Of a stretch of DNA of 64,000 nt, positions 1 to 7,742 are shown in pieces. The stretch covers positions 62,001-126,000 of the forward strand of contig NZ_JANKBZ010000032.1 in assembly GCF_024623785.1 (NCBI RefSeq). The letters run 5' to 3'. A program made the position numbers and the translations under genes. A model generated the notes under the pieces. That model was not told the origin of the DNA, searched no databases, and was given only the letters and a program-made list of their open reading frames with translations. Each line of letters starts with the position of its first letter. Within the stretch, counting starts at the first letter, position 1. Source of the stretch: Archangium lipolyticum. Its GTDB lineage: Bacteria; Myxococcota; Myxococcia; Myxococcales; Myxococcaceae.

Positions 1-169
1 ACTCGGGGCCTCCGTCGGCCCGGACCACGCGCAGGGCCACCTGGGGCCGGGCCGTCACTTTCGGCGCCGCCATCACCATGGTGCCGCCCGCGCGTACGGG
101 CGAGCCACAGGCATGACAGGTGGAGGCGGAGTCGGGGTTCTCTGCGTCGCAGCGGGGGCAGTAGACCAT
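1..169 (-). CDS. Zinc-ribbon protein, probable FHA-domain protein (5' part only)
   Basis: Only the first 56 codons are inside the window; the gene runs off the left edge. The protein opens with MVYCPRCDAENPDS and then CHACGSPV, two CxxC pairs typical of a small zinc ribbon. The last visible stretch (ALRVVRADGGPE) resembles the first strand of an FHA phosphothreonine-binding domain, as in the zinc-ribbon FHA protein at 2211-3284. It is divergent from the Ser/Thr kinase gene at 309, with about 140 bp between the starts, so it may be a partner or reader of that kinase. The zinc ribbon is seen directly; the FHA assignment is inference from a very short stretch. Confidence 0.7.
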   Translation of the reverse strand, partial: MVYCPRCDAENPDSASTCHACGSPVRAGGTMVMAAPKVTARPQVALRVVRADGGPE

Positions 170-308
170 GGCGGGCGGGCTTACATATCAAGCCCCGTGG
201 AGGGTTGCGCGGGCACAAAGCAATGCCCGTCCACCTTGCGGGCGACCCGACGCTCGTGGGAAGTTCGGGGACCAACACCCCCCAGACCCCTGCATTCCGG
301 GAAGTCCC

Positions 309-2195
309 TTGCATTGTCCGAGCTGCCGCGCTGACGCCGGTGATGTTTCCAAATATTGCCCCGCCTGCGGCGCCACGCTCGCCCGCGGGGAGGCGGACGA
401 GTACATCGGACGCACCATCGCCCAGAAGTACCAGGTCGAGGCCCTCATCGGTGAGGGTGGGATGGGCAAGGTGTACCGTGCCCGTCAGGTCGCCCTGGAC
501 AAGCTGGTGGTGCTCAAGGTGCTGCGTCACACCCTGCTGGGGGATGACCGGACCGTGGCCCGCTTCAAGCGCGAGGCCAAGGCCGCCAGCCGCCTCAACC
601 ACCCCAACTCCATCAGCATCCTCGACTTCGGCGTGACAGAGGACGGCGCCCTCTTCATCGCCATGGAGTTCGTGCCGGGGCAGGACCTGCACACCGTCCT
701 GAGCAAGGACGGCCCGCTGCCCGAGCCGCGCGTCATCCGCATCGTCAGCCAGGTACTCTCCGCCCTCTACGACGCGCACGCCGCCGGCGTCATCCACCGG
801 GATCTCAAGCCCGAGAACATCATGGTGGAGCAGCGCCGCAACGAGCCGGACTTCGTGAAGGTGCTCGACTTCGGCATCGCGAAGATCCAGGACGGCGAGG
901 ACGGCCCGACGCTCACCCGCACCGGCTTCGTCTGCGGCACCCCCGAGTACATGTCTCCCGAGCAGGCCCGCGGCGCCACGTTGGATCACCGCTCGGACCT
1001 GTACGCCGTGGGCGTCATCCTCTACCAGCTCATCTCTGGCCGGCTCCCCTTCGAGTCCGACTCCGCGGTGGGTTACGCCACCAAGCACCTCACCGAGGAG
1101 CCCGTCCCTCCGTCGCGCAAGCGCCCGGAGATCCGCGTCTCCCAGGCCATGGAGCGGCTCATCATGCGGGCCCTCTCCAAGAGCCCGGATGACCGGCCGC
1201 AGGACGCGGAGGCCTTCAAGGCCGAGCTGCTCGCGGTGGAGAAGGAGCGGGAGCGAGAGCCGCGAGAGCGCCGCTCCAACGTGGCGGCCACCGGCCGGCG
1301 CACGGCGGCGGCCTCGGCGGGGGTGTTCGCCCCGCTGCCTCGCCGGGCTACGCCTCCTCCCAGCGGGGTGAGCACGGAGATCACCGATCCGTGGGGGAAA
1401 AACGAGTCCGACGCCACCGTGCGCGCCATGCCCGAGCGCATGCAGCCCGGTGCCGCCATGGCCCGCATGTCCCAGGAGCGCACGCAGCTCGCTCCCCCGA
1501 GCCGGCCCGCGCCGGAGCGGGAGCGGGAGCGCCCGCCGCCGGCCCTGGCGCACGCGCCCGTGCGCTTGGCCACCGAGAAGCTCCCCACCGAGCGCTCGGC
1601 CACCGAGAGACTCCCACCCGTCGAGCGGGCCCCGGCGGCCACCGTCAACCATGCCCTGGCCAACGACAAGACCGAGGCCATCGTGGCCACCATTCCCGAC
1701 CCCGGGGGCGGGTTCGGTTTCCTCAAGGCCTTCGTGCTCACGCTGGCGCTGGGGACGCTCGGCCTGGCCGGCTACTGGTTCTACACGAGCTGGCGCAACC
1801 AGGCGACGAAGGAGCCCTTCGTTCCCCCGGTGAACGCGCCCATCCCCGGCCGCGAGGGGGGCGCCTTCGTGCCCGATCCCTCCATGCCCCTGTACGAGCA
1901 GCAGATCCCCAAGGATCCGCGCAACCTCGGGGAGGCGCAGCGGCGGCAGCAGGCGGGGTACGACGCCTACAAGAACAAGAACCTGGATCTGGCCGCCACC
2001 GAGTTCCGCAACGCCTTCGTCCTCAACCCGTCGCCCGAGCTGTCGCTGATGCTCGGCGAGGTGTACTGGGCGCGTGAAATCACCGACGAGGCGCGCGGCT
2101 GGTGGAGGCGCCACCTGCGCGACCTGCCGGACTCCAAGGCCCGCGCCACCATCCTCAAGCGGATGCCGGACCTGTCCTCCGCCGCCGGCCGTTAG
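309..2195 (+). CDS. Membrane-anchored Ser/Thr protein kinase with N-terminal zinc ribbon
   Basis: Eukaryotic-type (Hanks/PknB) kinase of about 628 residues. I place the start at a TTG (309) preceded by a GGGAA ribosome site, because it puts the zinc ribbon (HCPSC, then YCPAC) at the very N-terminus as in neighbouring FHA proteins; the open frame itself extends up to 168. The kinase domain covers roughly residues 40-300: glycine loop GEGGMGKVY, lysine in VVLKVL, catalytic loop HRDLKPEN, DFG in LDFGIAK, and CGTPEYMSPEQ in the activation segment. All catalytic residues are present, so it should be active. A proline/arginine-rich linker leads to one membrane helix (FVLTLALGTLGLAGYWFYT) and a TPR-like C-terminal domain. 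It phosphorylates Ser/Thr, and FHA proteins encoded on both sides are plausible readers. Confidence 0.93.
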   Translation: MHCPSCRADAGDVSKYCPACGATLARGEADEYIGRTIAQKYQVEALIGEGGMGKVYRARQVALDKLVVLKVLRHTLLGDDRTVARFKREAKAASRLNHPNSISILDFGVTEDGALFIAMEFVPGQDLHTVLSKDGPLPEPRVIRIVSQVLSALYDAHAAGVIHRDLKPENIMVEQRRNEPDFVKVLDFGIAKIQDGEDGPTLTRTGFVCGTPEYMSPEQARGATLDHRSDLYAVGVILYQLISGRLPFESDSAVGYATKHLTEEPVPPSRKRPEIRVSQAMERLIMRALSKSPDDRPQDAEAFKAELLAVEKEREREPRERRSNVAATGRRTAAASAGVFAPLPRRATPPPSGVSTEITDPWGKNESDATVRAMPERMQPGAAMARMSQERTQLAPPSRPAPERERERPPPALAHAPVRLATEKLPTERSATERLPPVERAPAATVNHALANDKTEAIVATIPDPGGGFGFLKAFVLTLALGTLGLAGYWFYTSWRNQATKEPFVPPVNAPIPGREGGAFVPDPSMPLYEQQIPKDPRNLGEAQRRQQAGYDAYKNKNLDLAATEFRNAFVLNPSPELSLMLGEVYWAREITDEARGWWRRHLRDLPDSKARATILKRMPDLSSAAGR

Positions 2196-2210
2196 CCGGA
2201 GGCGGGGGGT

Positions 2211-3284
2211 TCAGCCCATCAGCTCCACCTGGACGATGTGCTGGCCCATGCGCACCCGGTCTCCCGGGCGCAGCGGCCGCTCCACCCCCGAGGGGATGCG
2301 CACATAGGTACCCAGGCCTCCGGAGAGATCCCTCAGCTGGGCACCGGCGAGGCTGAAGCTCAGCTCGCAGTGGCGGCTGGCCAGCCCCTCCTCCTGGCCG
2401 TAGCTGAAGTCGCAGTTGGCCTGTCCAAGCGTCAGCAGCGGAGCCGAGGTCACCACCGTCCGGCCGCTGCGGCCTCCCACCAGCACCTCCTCCACGCCGA
2501 ACACTCCCTGGCCGGGGGGCACCGGGGCGCCGTAGACGGTGGGGCGGCCGGCGAGCGGCGGCGGGGCCTCGAGCTTGCCGAGGAAGCGGAAGAGGCGCTG
2601 GCCGATGCTGAAGAACGACAAGGGGAGGAGCGTCTCCACACCTGGGATGGTGACGTACACCCCCGAGGCGCTGGACTCATCGCGCACATGCAGCACGTTG
2701 TCCTTGATGAGGAACGAGGCGTGCTGGGCGGAGACGAAGGCATCATCGGCGAAGAGGATGGCGCCCCGGGTGCGGCCCACGGTGCAACCGGTGATGGGCA
2801 GCTTGAAGCGCTGGCCCCGCGTGGAGCCGGCGATGACCGCCAGCCCGAAGCGGGAAGCGACCGGGGCGGGACGAGCACCCGGGGCGGGCGCGGCGCCGGG
2901 CCTGGGCGCCGGGACGGGCGGCGCGGCGGGGCCGACGGGGCGCGTCATGGGCAGGGGAGCCGCTACGGGGCGCGGGGCGGACACGGGCCGGGCCGCGAGT
3001 GGGATACCTCCCGCCACCGCGACGGGGGCCGGGGTGCGCGAGGCCGGACGGAGACCGGGCGGGGCCTCGGGCGGACGGGCGGTACCGGGCGGGGGCCGGG
3101 GGACACCCGGGACGGGCCTGGCCGGAGAGGGAGCGGGCGCTACCCGGGCGGGTGAAGCATTCACCGGGGCCGGCGTCTCGATGAGGGGGGTGCCGCAGCT
3201 CGCGCAGGCCTCGGCACGAGGGGGATTGTACCCGTCACAGTTCGGGCAGACGACGGCGAGAGCGGACAGCAGGAGCTGTGACAT
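2211..3284 (-). CDS. Zinc-ribbon protein with two FHA domains
   Basis: 357 residues. It starts with a zinc ribbon (VVCPNCDGYN and ACASCGTPL), followed by a long Pro/Ala/Arg-rich linker (about residues 35-145). Two FHA-like modules follow: the first around GCTVGRTRG and SAQHASF, the second around ANCDFSYG and ASRHCEL. FHA domains bind phosphothreonine, so this is a likely reader of the convergent Ser/Thr kinase that ends 15 bp away. The G-R...S..H signature is good in the first module; the second lacks the usual GR pair and may not bind phosphate. The linker is low-complexity, as often in myxobacterial FHA proteins. Confidence 0.85.
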   Translation of the reverse strand: MSQLLLSALAVVCPNCDGYNPPRAEACASCGTPLIETPAPVNASPARVAPAPSPARPVPGVPRPPPGTARPPEAPPGLRPASRTPAPVAVAGGIPLAARPVSAPRPVAAPLPMTRPVGPAAPPVPAPRPGAAPAPGARPAPVASRFGLAVIAGSTRGQRFKLPITGCTVGRTRGAILFADDAFVSAQHASFLIKDNVLHVRDESSASGVYVTIPGVETLLPLSFFSIGQRLFRFLGKLEAPPPLAGRPTVYGAPVPPGQGVFGVEEVLVGGRSGRTVVTSAPLLTLGQANCDFSYGQEEGLASRHCELSFSLAGAQLRDLSGGLGTYVRIPSGVERPLRPGDRVRMGQHIVQVELMG

Positions 3285-3403
3285 GAGCGGATCGACTCTA
3301 GAAGTGGGCGGAACACGGGGTCAACGAAAGCGAATCCCTCGTAAATCCCAAGGACGTGACGTTGCCCCCCCTGGGGGCGGCAGTTACCATTGCTGACGCT
3401 TCG

Positions 3404-5620
3404 ATGATCCGCCTCAACGACATCCTCCAACGGGTTGCGTCCTATCACCCGGACCCCGATCTGGACATCATCAAGAAGGCGTACGTCTATTCGGCCAAGG
3501 TGCATCAGGGCCAACTACGCAAGTCTGGTGAGCCCTACCTCATCCACCCGCTCGAGGTCGCCGGACTTCTGGCCGAGCTCAAGCTGGACGAGGCCTCCAT
3601 CGTCACCGGCCTGCTCCACGACACCATCGAGGACACGCTCGCCACCGCCGAGGAGCTCACCGAGCTGTTCGGCCCCGAGGTCGCCCAGCTGGTCGACGGG
3701 GTGACCAAGCTCTCCAAGTTCTCCGCCTCGGCCACGCTCTCGCAGGAGGAGAAGCAGGCGGAGAACTTCCGCAAGATGATCATCGCGATGGCGCAGGACA
3801 TCCGCGTCATCCTGGTGAAGCTGGCGGACCGCACGCACAACATGCGGACGTTGGACCACATGTCCGAGGAGAAGCAGCGGCGGATCGCCCAGGAGACGCT
3901 GGACATCTACGCCCCGCTGGCCAACCGCCTGGGCATCAGCTGGATCAAGACCGAGCTGGAGGATCTGTCCTTCCGCTACGTGAAGCCCCAGGACTTCGTG
4001 GCGCTGCAGGACAAGCTCAACAAGCGCAAGAAGGAGCGGGAGAAGTACATCGAGGACGTCAGCACGCTCATCCGCACGAAGCTGGAGGAGCGGGGCCTGT
4101 CGGGCGACGTGAGCGGCCGCTTCAAGCACGTCTACAGCATCTACAAGAAGATGAAGTCGCAGGGGATCGAGTTCGAGCAGATCCACGACATCATCGCCTT
4201 CCGCATCATCATGCCCTCGGTGCCCAGCTGCTACGAGGCGCTGGGCCTGGTGCACCAGCTGTGGAAGCCGGTGCCGGGCCGCTTCAAGGACTTCATCGCC
4301 ATCCCCAAGCCCAACATGTACCAGTCGTTGCACACGACGGTGGTGGGGCCGTTGGGCGAGCGCATCGAGGTGCAGATCCGCACCCCGGACATGCACAAGG
4401 TGGCCGAGGAAGGCATCGCGGCGCACTGGGCGTACAAGGAGGGCAAGGCGGTCTCCGTCAGCAAGGACGACGAGAAGTTCGCCTGGCTGCGCCAGCTGAT
4501 GGAGTGGCAGCAGGACCTCAAGGATCCCAAGGAGTTCCTGGAGACGGTGAAGGTGGACCTCTTCACCGACGAGGTCTTCGTCTTCACGCCTCGGGGTGAC
4601 GTGAAGAGCCTGCCGCGAGGCGCCACGCCGGTGGACTTCGCCTATGCCATCCACTCGGACGTGGGTGGCCGGTGCGTGGGCGCGAAGGTGAACGGGAAGA
4701 TCGTCCCACTGCGCTACAAGCTGAAGAACGGGGACACGGTGGAGGTGCTCACCAGCCCGCAGGCGCACCCGTCCAAGGACTGGCTCACCTTCGTCAAGAC
4801 GAGCCGCGCGCAGCAGCGCATCCGCGCCTTCATCAAGCAGCAGCAGCGCGAGAAGAGCCTTCAGCTGGGCCGCGAGCTGCTGGAGCGGGAGCTCAAGCGC
4901 TTCCAGCTCAACTTCAACCGGCTGCTGAAGAACGGCGAGCTGAAGAAGGTCTGCGAGGAGCTGGGTTACCGGGTGGAGGACGACCTGCTGGTGGCCGTGG
5001 GCTACGGCAAGGTGGTGCCCAACCAGGTGATCTCCCGCGTGGTGCCGCCGGAGAGGCTGGCGGCCAACTCGGGGGAGGGGAAGGGGACGTCGGTGGAGTC
5101 CTCTGCCGCGGCCTCCAGCAGCAGCATGTTGCCGGGCCTGTCGAGGGTCACCGACTTCGCCAAGAAGCTGGTGGGCAAGCAGAACAGCAGCGGGGTGCAG
5201 ATCGGCGGCGTGGACGACGTGCTGGTGCGCTTCGGGCGGTGCTGCAACCCGGTGCCGGGAGATCCGATCGCGGGCTTCATCACGCGAGGCCGGGGCGTGA
5301 CGGTGCACACGGTGGGCTGCGACAAGGCGTTGGCGACGGATCCGGAGCGCCGCGTGGACGTGTCGTGGGACGTGCGTGGCGACTTCAAGCGCCCGGTGAC
5401 CCTGCGAGTGCTCACGGCGGATCGGACGGGCCTGCTGGCGGACATCTCGAACACCTTCTCGAAGAAGGGCGTGAACATCTCCCAGGCCAACTGCCGGGCG
5501 ACGGGGGATGACCGGGCGGTGAACACCTTCGAGGTGACCATCTCGGACCTGAAGCAGCTCACGGACCTGATGCGCACCATCGAGCGTCTCCCGGGCGTCT
5601 ACTCCGTCGAGCGCATCTAG
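3404..5620 (+). CDS. rel: Bifunctional (p)ppGpp synthetase/hydrolase
   Basis: RelA/SpoT-family enzyme of the stringent response, about 738 residues, that makes and degrades (p)ppGpp in the cytoplasm. Domains in order: HD hydrolase with the GLLHDTIEDT metal site (about residues 70-85); nucleotidyltransferase synthetase with GRFKDFIAIPKPN and YQSLHTT; TGS (ATPVDFAYAIHSDVGG); zinc-finger/helical region with GRCCNPVPGD; C-terminal ACT domain. The RxKD form of the synthetase loop and the intact HD site point to a bifunctional enzyme rather than a RelA-type synthetase. I chose the ATG giving MIRLNDILQRV because it matches the family N-terminus; the frame continues 16 codons upstream. The stop is followed by a copy of the 35-bp intergenic repeat. 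In myxobacteria (p)ppGpp triggers fruiting-body development. Confidence 0.96.
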   Translation: MIRLNDILQRVASYHPDPDLDIIKKAYVYSAKVHQGQLRKSGEPYLIHPLEVAGLLAELKLDEASIVTGLLHDTIEDTLATAEELTELFGPEVAQLVDGVTKLSKFSASATLSQEEKQAENFRKMIIAMAQDIRVILVKLADRTHNMRTLDHMSEEKQRRIAQETLDIYAPLANRLGISWIKTELEDLSFRYVKPQDFVALQDKLNKRKKEREKYIEDVSTLIRTKLEERGLSGDVSGRFKHVYSIYKKMKSQGIEFEQIHDIIAFRIIMPSVPSCYEALGLVHQLWKPVPGRFKDFIAIPKPNMYQSLHTTVVGPLGERIEVQIRTPDMHKVAEEGIAAHWAYKEGKAVSVSKDDEKFAWLRQLMEWQQDLKDPKEFLETVKVDLFTDEVFVFTPRGDVKSLPRGATPVDFAYAIHSDVGGRCVGAKVNGKIVPLRYKLKNGDTVEVLTSPQAHPSKDWLTFVKTSRAQQRIRAFIKQQQREKSLQLGRELLERELKRFQLNFNRLLKNGELKKVCEELGYRVEDDLLVAVGYGKVVPNQVISRVVPPERLAANSGEGKGTSVESSAAASSSSMLPGLSRVTDFAKKLVGKQNSSGVQIGGVDDVLVRFGRCCNPVPGDPIAGFITRGRGVTVHTVGCDKALATDPERRVDVSWDVRGDFKRPVTLRVLTADRTGLLADISNTFSKKGVNISQANCRATGDDRAVNTFEVTISDLKQLTDLMRTIERLPGVYSVERI

Positions 5621-5640
5621 GTCCCGCCTCCCCACCTCCT

Positions 5641-5675
5641 CCCTCTCCCTCTGGGAGAGGGTCGGGGTGAGGGTA
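5641..5675 (+). repeat. 35-bp palindromic intergenic repeat, copy 1
   Basis: Nine-base inverted arms (CCCTCTCCC / GGGAGAGGG) around a TCT loop, followed by tcggggtgagggta. It lies 20 bp after the rel stop codon. It matches the copies at 19706 and 35322 except for one base in the tail. A REP-like element; as RNA it would form a strong hairpin but has no U-run, so it is not a classical terminator. Confidence 0.85.
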
Positions 5676-5848
5676 TGGGACCCCTCGAGTTCATTCCCGC
5701 ATTCCCGATGTCCCTGGCGCAGGCCCGCCCGCTCGTCCTCGTGGGAAGGGGCCGCTGACGGTGCGCTGCGGCGAGCGGGGAAGCTGCACATGATGCCAGG
5801 CGGAGCGCCTGTCGGGGCGCTCGCGACTCCCGAGTGAGGAGAGGCACC

Positions 5849-6421
5849 ATGGACGAGACGGATCCAAGGACGTTCCAGCCCCTGCCGGGTGTGCGCTGGG
5901 GCGCGGTGGCCACGGGGGCACTGTTGGGGGCGGCGGCGTGGCTGGTGCTCCTGCGCTTCGTGGATGAGCCTCGGGACTTCATACGAGGGGACGGGCCCGG
6001 AATCGGGCTCCGGCTGTGGTGGGTGGTGGCGCCGCTGCTGGCAGCGGGGGTGGCGTCATGGACCGGGGCGTCCGCTTCGGGAGAGCAGGGCATCCGAGGT
6101 GCGTACCTGCACGGGCTGCTGGCCTGCGCGGGAGCGCTGCTGCTGGCGGCGGTGGCGGGGCCGGGAAGCGTGGGTGTCCTTCCCCAACCCGTGTGGAGCG
6201 GGCTCGCGGCGATGGTGGGCGCGGTGACGGGCGCCGCGCTGGGGCGTGCCCTGCTCGCCGGGCGAGTGGTGGCACCCCGGTTGCGCTCCGGGGCTGGAGG
6301 GGAGCGCATCGGGACACGGAAGTCCCGTGTGCCGTGGCGCGAGGTGCTCCTGGGCCGGAGGGGCACGCCGGAGGCCCGGCGATACGAGGACGCGGGGCAC
6401 CGGGACCAGGAGCTGCACTGA
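5849..6421 (+). CDS. Small multi-pass membrane protein of unknown function
   Basis: 190 residues, not recognised. The ATG at 5849 follows a good GAGGAGAGG ribosome site and is preferred to an in-frame start 15 bases upstream. Four hydrophobic helices are visible: around WGAVATGALLGAAAWLVLL, WWVVAPLLAAGVASW, LLACAGALLLAAVA and GLAAMVGAVTGAALG. A basic, hydrophilic C-terminal tail (about residues 145-190) follows and would be cytoplasmic. The next gene, a DUF2382 protein, starts 55 bp downstream in the same direction, so the two may be co-transcribed and act together in envelope stress. The pairing is inference. Confidence 0.7.
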   Translation: MDETDPRTFQPLPGVRWGAVATGALLGAAAWLVLLRFVDEPRDFIRGDGPGIGLRLWWVVAPLLAAGVASWTGASASGEQGIRGAYLHGLLACAGALLLAAVAGPGSVGVLPQPVWSGLAAMVGAVTGAALGRALLAGRVVAPRLRSGAGGERIGTRKSRVPWREVLLGRRGTPEARRYEDAGHRDQELH

Positions 6422-6475
6422 CGGCGGGACGCGCGGGCGAGGCACGACACGACGGGCAACCAGGGAGCGACGGGC

Positions 6476-7144
6476 ATGGCGGCAGACTCGACGCAGGAGC
6501 TGAGGAAGGGCCTCGAGGTGCGTGCGGCGGACGGCAAGCGCCTGGGGACGCTGGTGGGGCTCGAGGGTGGAGCCCTGGTGGTGGAGCGCGGCTTCTTCTG
6601 GCCCCAGCGCTTCACCATCTCCCGCAGTGACGTGGGGACGGTGGTGGACGGGGAGGTGCGGCTGCTCACCGGAGCCGCGCCGCGCGCGGTGCGCTCCGAG
6701 GTAGAGGAGCCCGCGGTGCGCGAGACGCCCCTCGCCAGCGCGGGCACGCACGAGGAGTCGGGGGACGTGCGGGTGCCCCTGGCGCGAGAGGAAGCCCTGG
6801 CGCGAGTCCGCACACGTGACGTGGGCGCGGTGCGCGTGCGCAAGGTGGTTCGCACCGAGCTGAAGCAGCTCACCGTGGAGGTACGGCGCGAGGAGCTCCT
6901 GGTGGAGCGCATCCCCGTCCAGCCGGGCGCCTCCGACGCCTCCGCGCGAACCTCGGGCATGTTCGAGGAGCTCGAACAGGTCATCCCGCTGTGGCGCGAG
7001 GACGTGGAGGTGGTGAAGCGCCCCGTGGTCTACGAGGAGGTCCACCTGAAGAAGGCCGTGGAGCGACGCACGTGGACGGAGGAAGTGCCCCTGCGTCGCG
7101 AGGAGGCCCGCGTGGAGGAAGAGGGCGACACGCACTCGCACTGA
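6476..7144 (+). CDS. DUF2382 (YsnF/AvaK) domain protein with PRC-barrel-like N-terminus
   Basis: 222 residues. The N-terminal part (about 8-65: GLEVRAADGKRLGTLVGLEG...FTISRSDV) resembles a PRC-barrel fold. The C-terminal half is a DUF2382-type region rich in charged residues with repeating units: VPLAREEALARV, VRTELKQLTVEVRREELLVERI, VIPLWREDVEVVKRPVVYEEV and WTEEVPLRREEARVE. DUF2382 proteins are linked to general stress responses in several bacteria, but their biochemical role is unclear. An AGGGAG ribosome site lies upstream of the ATG. Probably one operon with the membrane protein before it. Confidence 0.85.
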   Translation: MAADSTQELRKGLEVRAADGKRLGTLVGLEGGALVVERGFFWPQRFTISRSDVGTVVDGEVRLLTGAAPRAVRSEVEEPAVRETPLASAGTHEESGDVRVPLAREEALARVRTRDVGAVRVRKVVRTELKQLTVEVRREELLVERIPVQPGASDASARTSGMFEELEQVIPLWREDVEVVKRPVVYEEVHLKKAVERRTWTEEVPLRREEARVEEEGDTHSH

Positions 7145-7252
7145 GTGCGGTGAACAGGTCCCGTCCGAGAGGGTTGGCCGGTCGCCGCCTCCGGTGGTAG
7201 AGCCGCCGCGGACTCGCGGCCGCCGCTGGCCGCCTCACCCCGAGGTGTATTC

Positions 7253-7639
7253 ATGGCTCGCAAGATCGTTCACTCCGACGACGCGCCCAAGGCGATCGGC
7301 CCCTATTCGCAGGCCGTGCAGGTGGACGCCGGGAAGATGACCTTCCTGTCGGGGCAGATTCCCCTGGATCCGAAGACGATGGAGCTCGTCCAGGGTGACG
7401 TCGTCGTCCAGGCGGATCAGGTGATGAAGAACCTGGGGGCCGTGCTGAAGGCCTCGGGCCTGGACTTCTCCCACGTGGTGCGCTGCACCATCTTCCTCGT
7501 CGACCTGGGCGACTTCGCCAAGGTGAACGAGGTCTACGGCCGTTACTTCCCCGGCCAGCCTCCCGCGCGCGTCACCGTGCAGGTGTCCGCGCTGCCCCGC
7601 GGCTCCAAGGTGGAGATCGACGCCATCGCCGTGTCCTGA
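7253..7639 (+). CDS. ridA: RidA-family reactive intermediate deaminase
   Basis: 128 residues, the usual length for YjgF/YER057c/UK114 proteins. RidA hydrolyses reactive enamine/imine intermediates such as 2-aminoacrylate in the cytoplasm. Family signatures: APKAIGPYSQAV near the N-terminus, FLSGQIPLDP, the catalytic-site arginine in VVRCTIFLVDL, and the C-terminal PPARVTVQVSALPRGSKVEIDAIA. Complete and unremarkable. It is followed by a short repeat core and then a bidirectional terminator shared with the convergent DsbA-type gene. Confidence 0.95.
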   Translation: MARKIVHSDDAPKAIGPYSQAVQVDAGKMTFLSGQIPLDPKTMELVQGDVVVQADQVMKNLGAVLKASGLDFSHVVRCTIFLVDLGDFAKVNEVYGRYFPGQPPARVTVQVSALPRGSKVEIDAIAVS

Positions 7640-7660
7640 CCCTCTCCCAGGGGGAGAGGG
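7640..7660 (+). repeat. Palindromic repeat core, short variant
   Basis: The same 9-base arms (CCCTCTCCC / GGGAGAGGG) as the 35-bp repeat, but with an AGG loop and without the cggggtgagggta tail. It starts directly after the ridA stop codon. Best read as a partial or degenerate member of the repeat family. Confidence 0.7.
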
Positions 7661-7672
7661 AGTTGAAAAAGA

Positions 7673-7711
7673 GAAAGGCCGCCGGACCCGCTTCGGTCCG
7701 ACGGCCTTTTT
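7673..7711. terminator. Bidirectional rho-independent terminator
   Basis: Strong stem AAAGGCCGCCGGAC / GTCCGACGGCCTTT (one internal mismatch) with a short loop, flanked by a T-run on the plus strand (cctttttc) and an A-rich run on the other side (gttgaaaaagag). It lies between the convergent ridA and triple-DsbA genes and can terminate both. Confidence 0.9.
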
Positions 7712-7742
7712 CATTCAGGAGCCTCGCGAGAGGCGGCGCGGA

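Noticed and set aside
3515-5791. Very long open frame on the strand opposite rel
   Set aside because: It has no start signal or recognisable family and an extreme residue composition (His, Arg, Leu, Val). It mirrors the GC bias of the rel coding strand, so it is a shadow.
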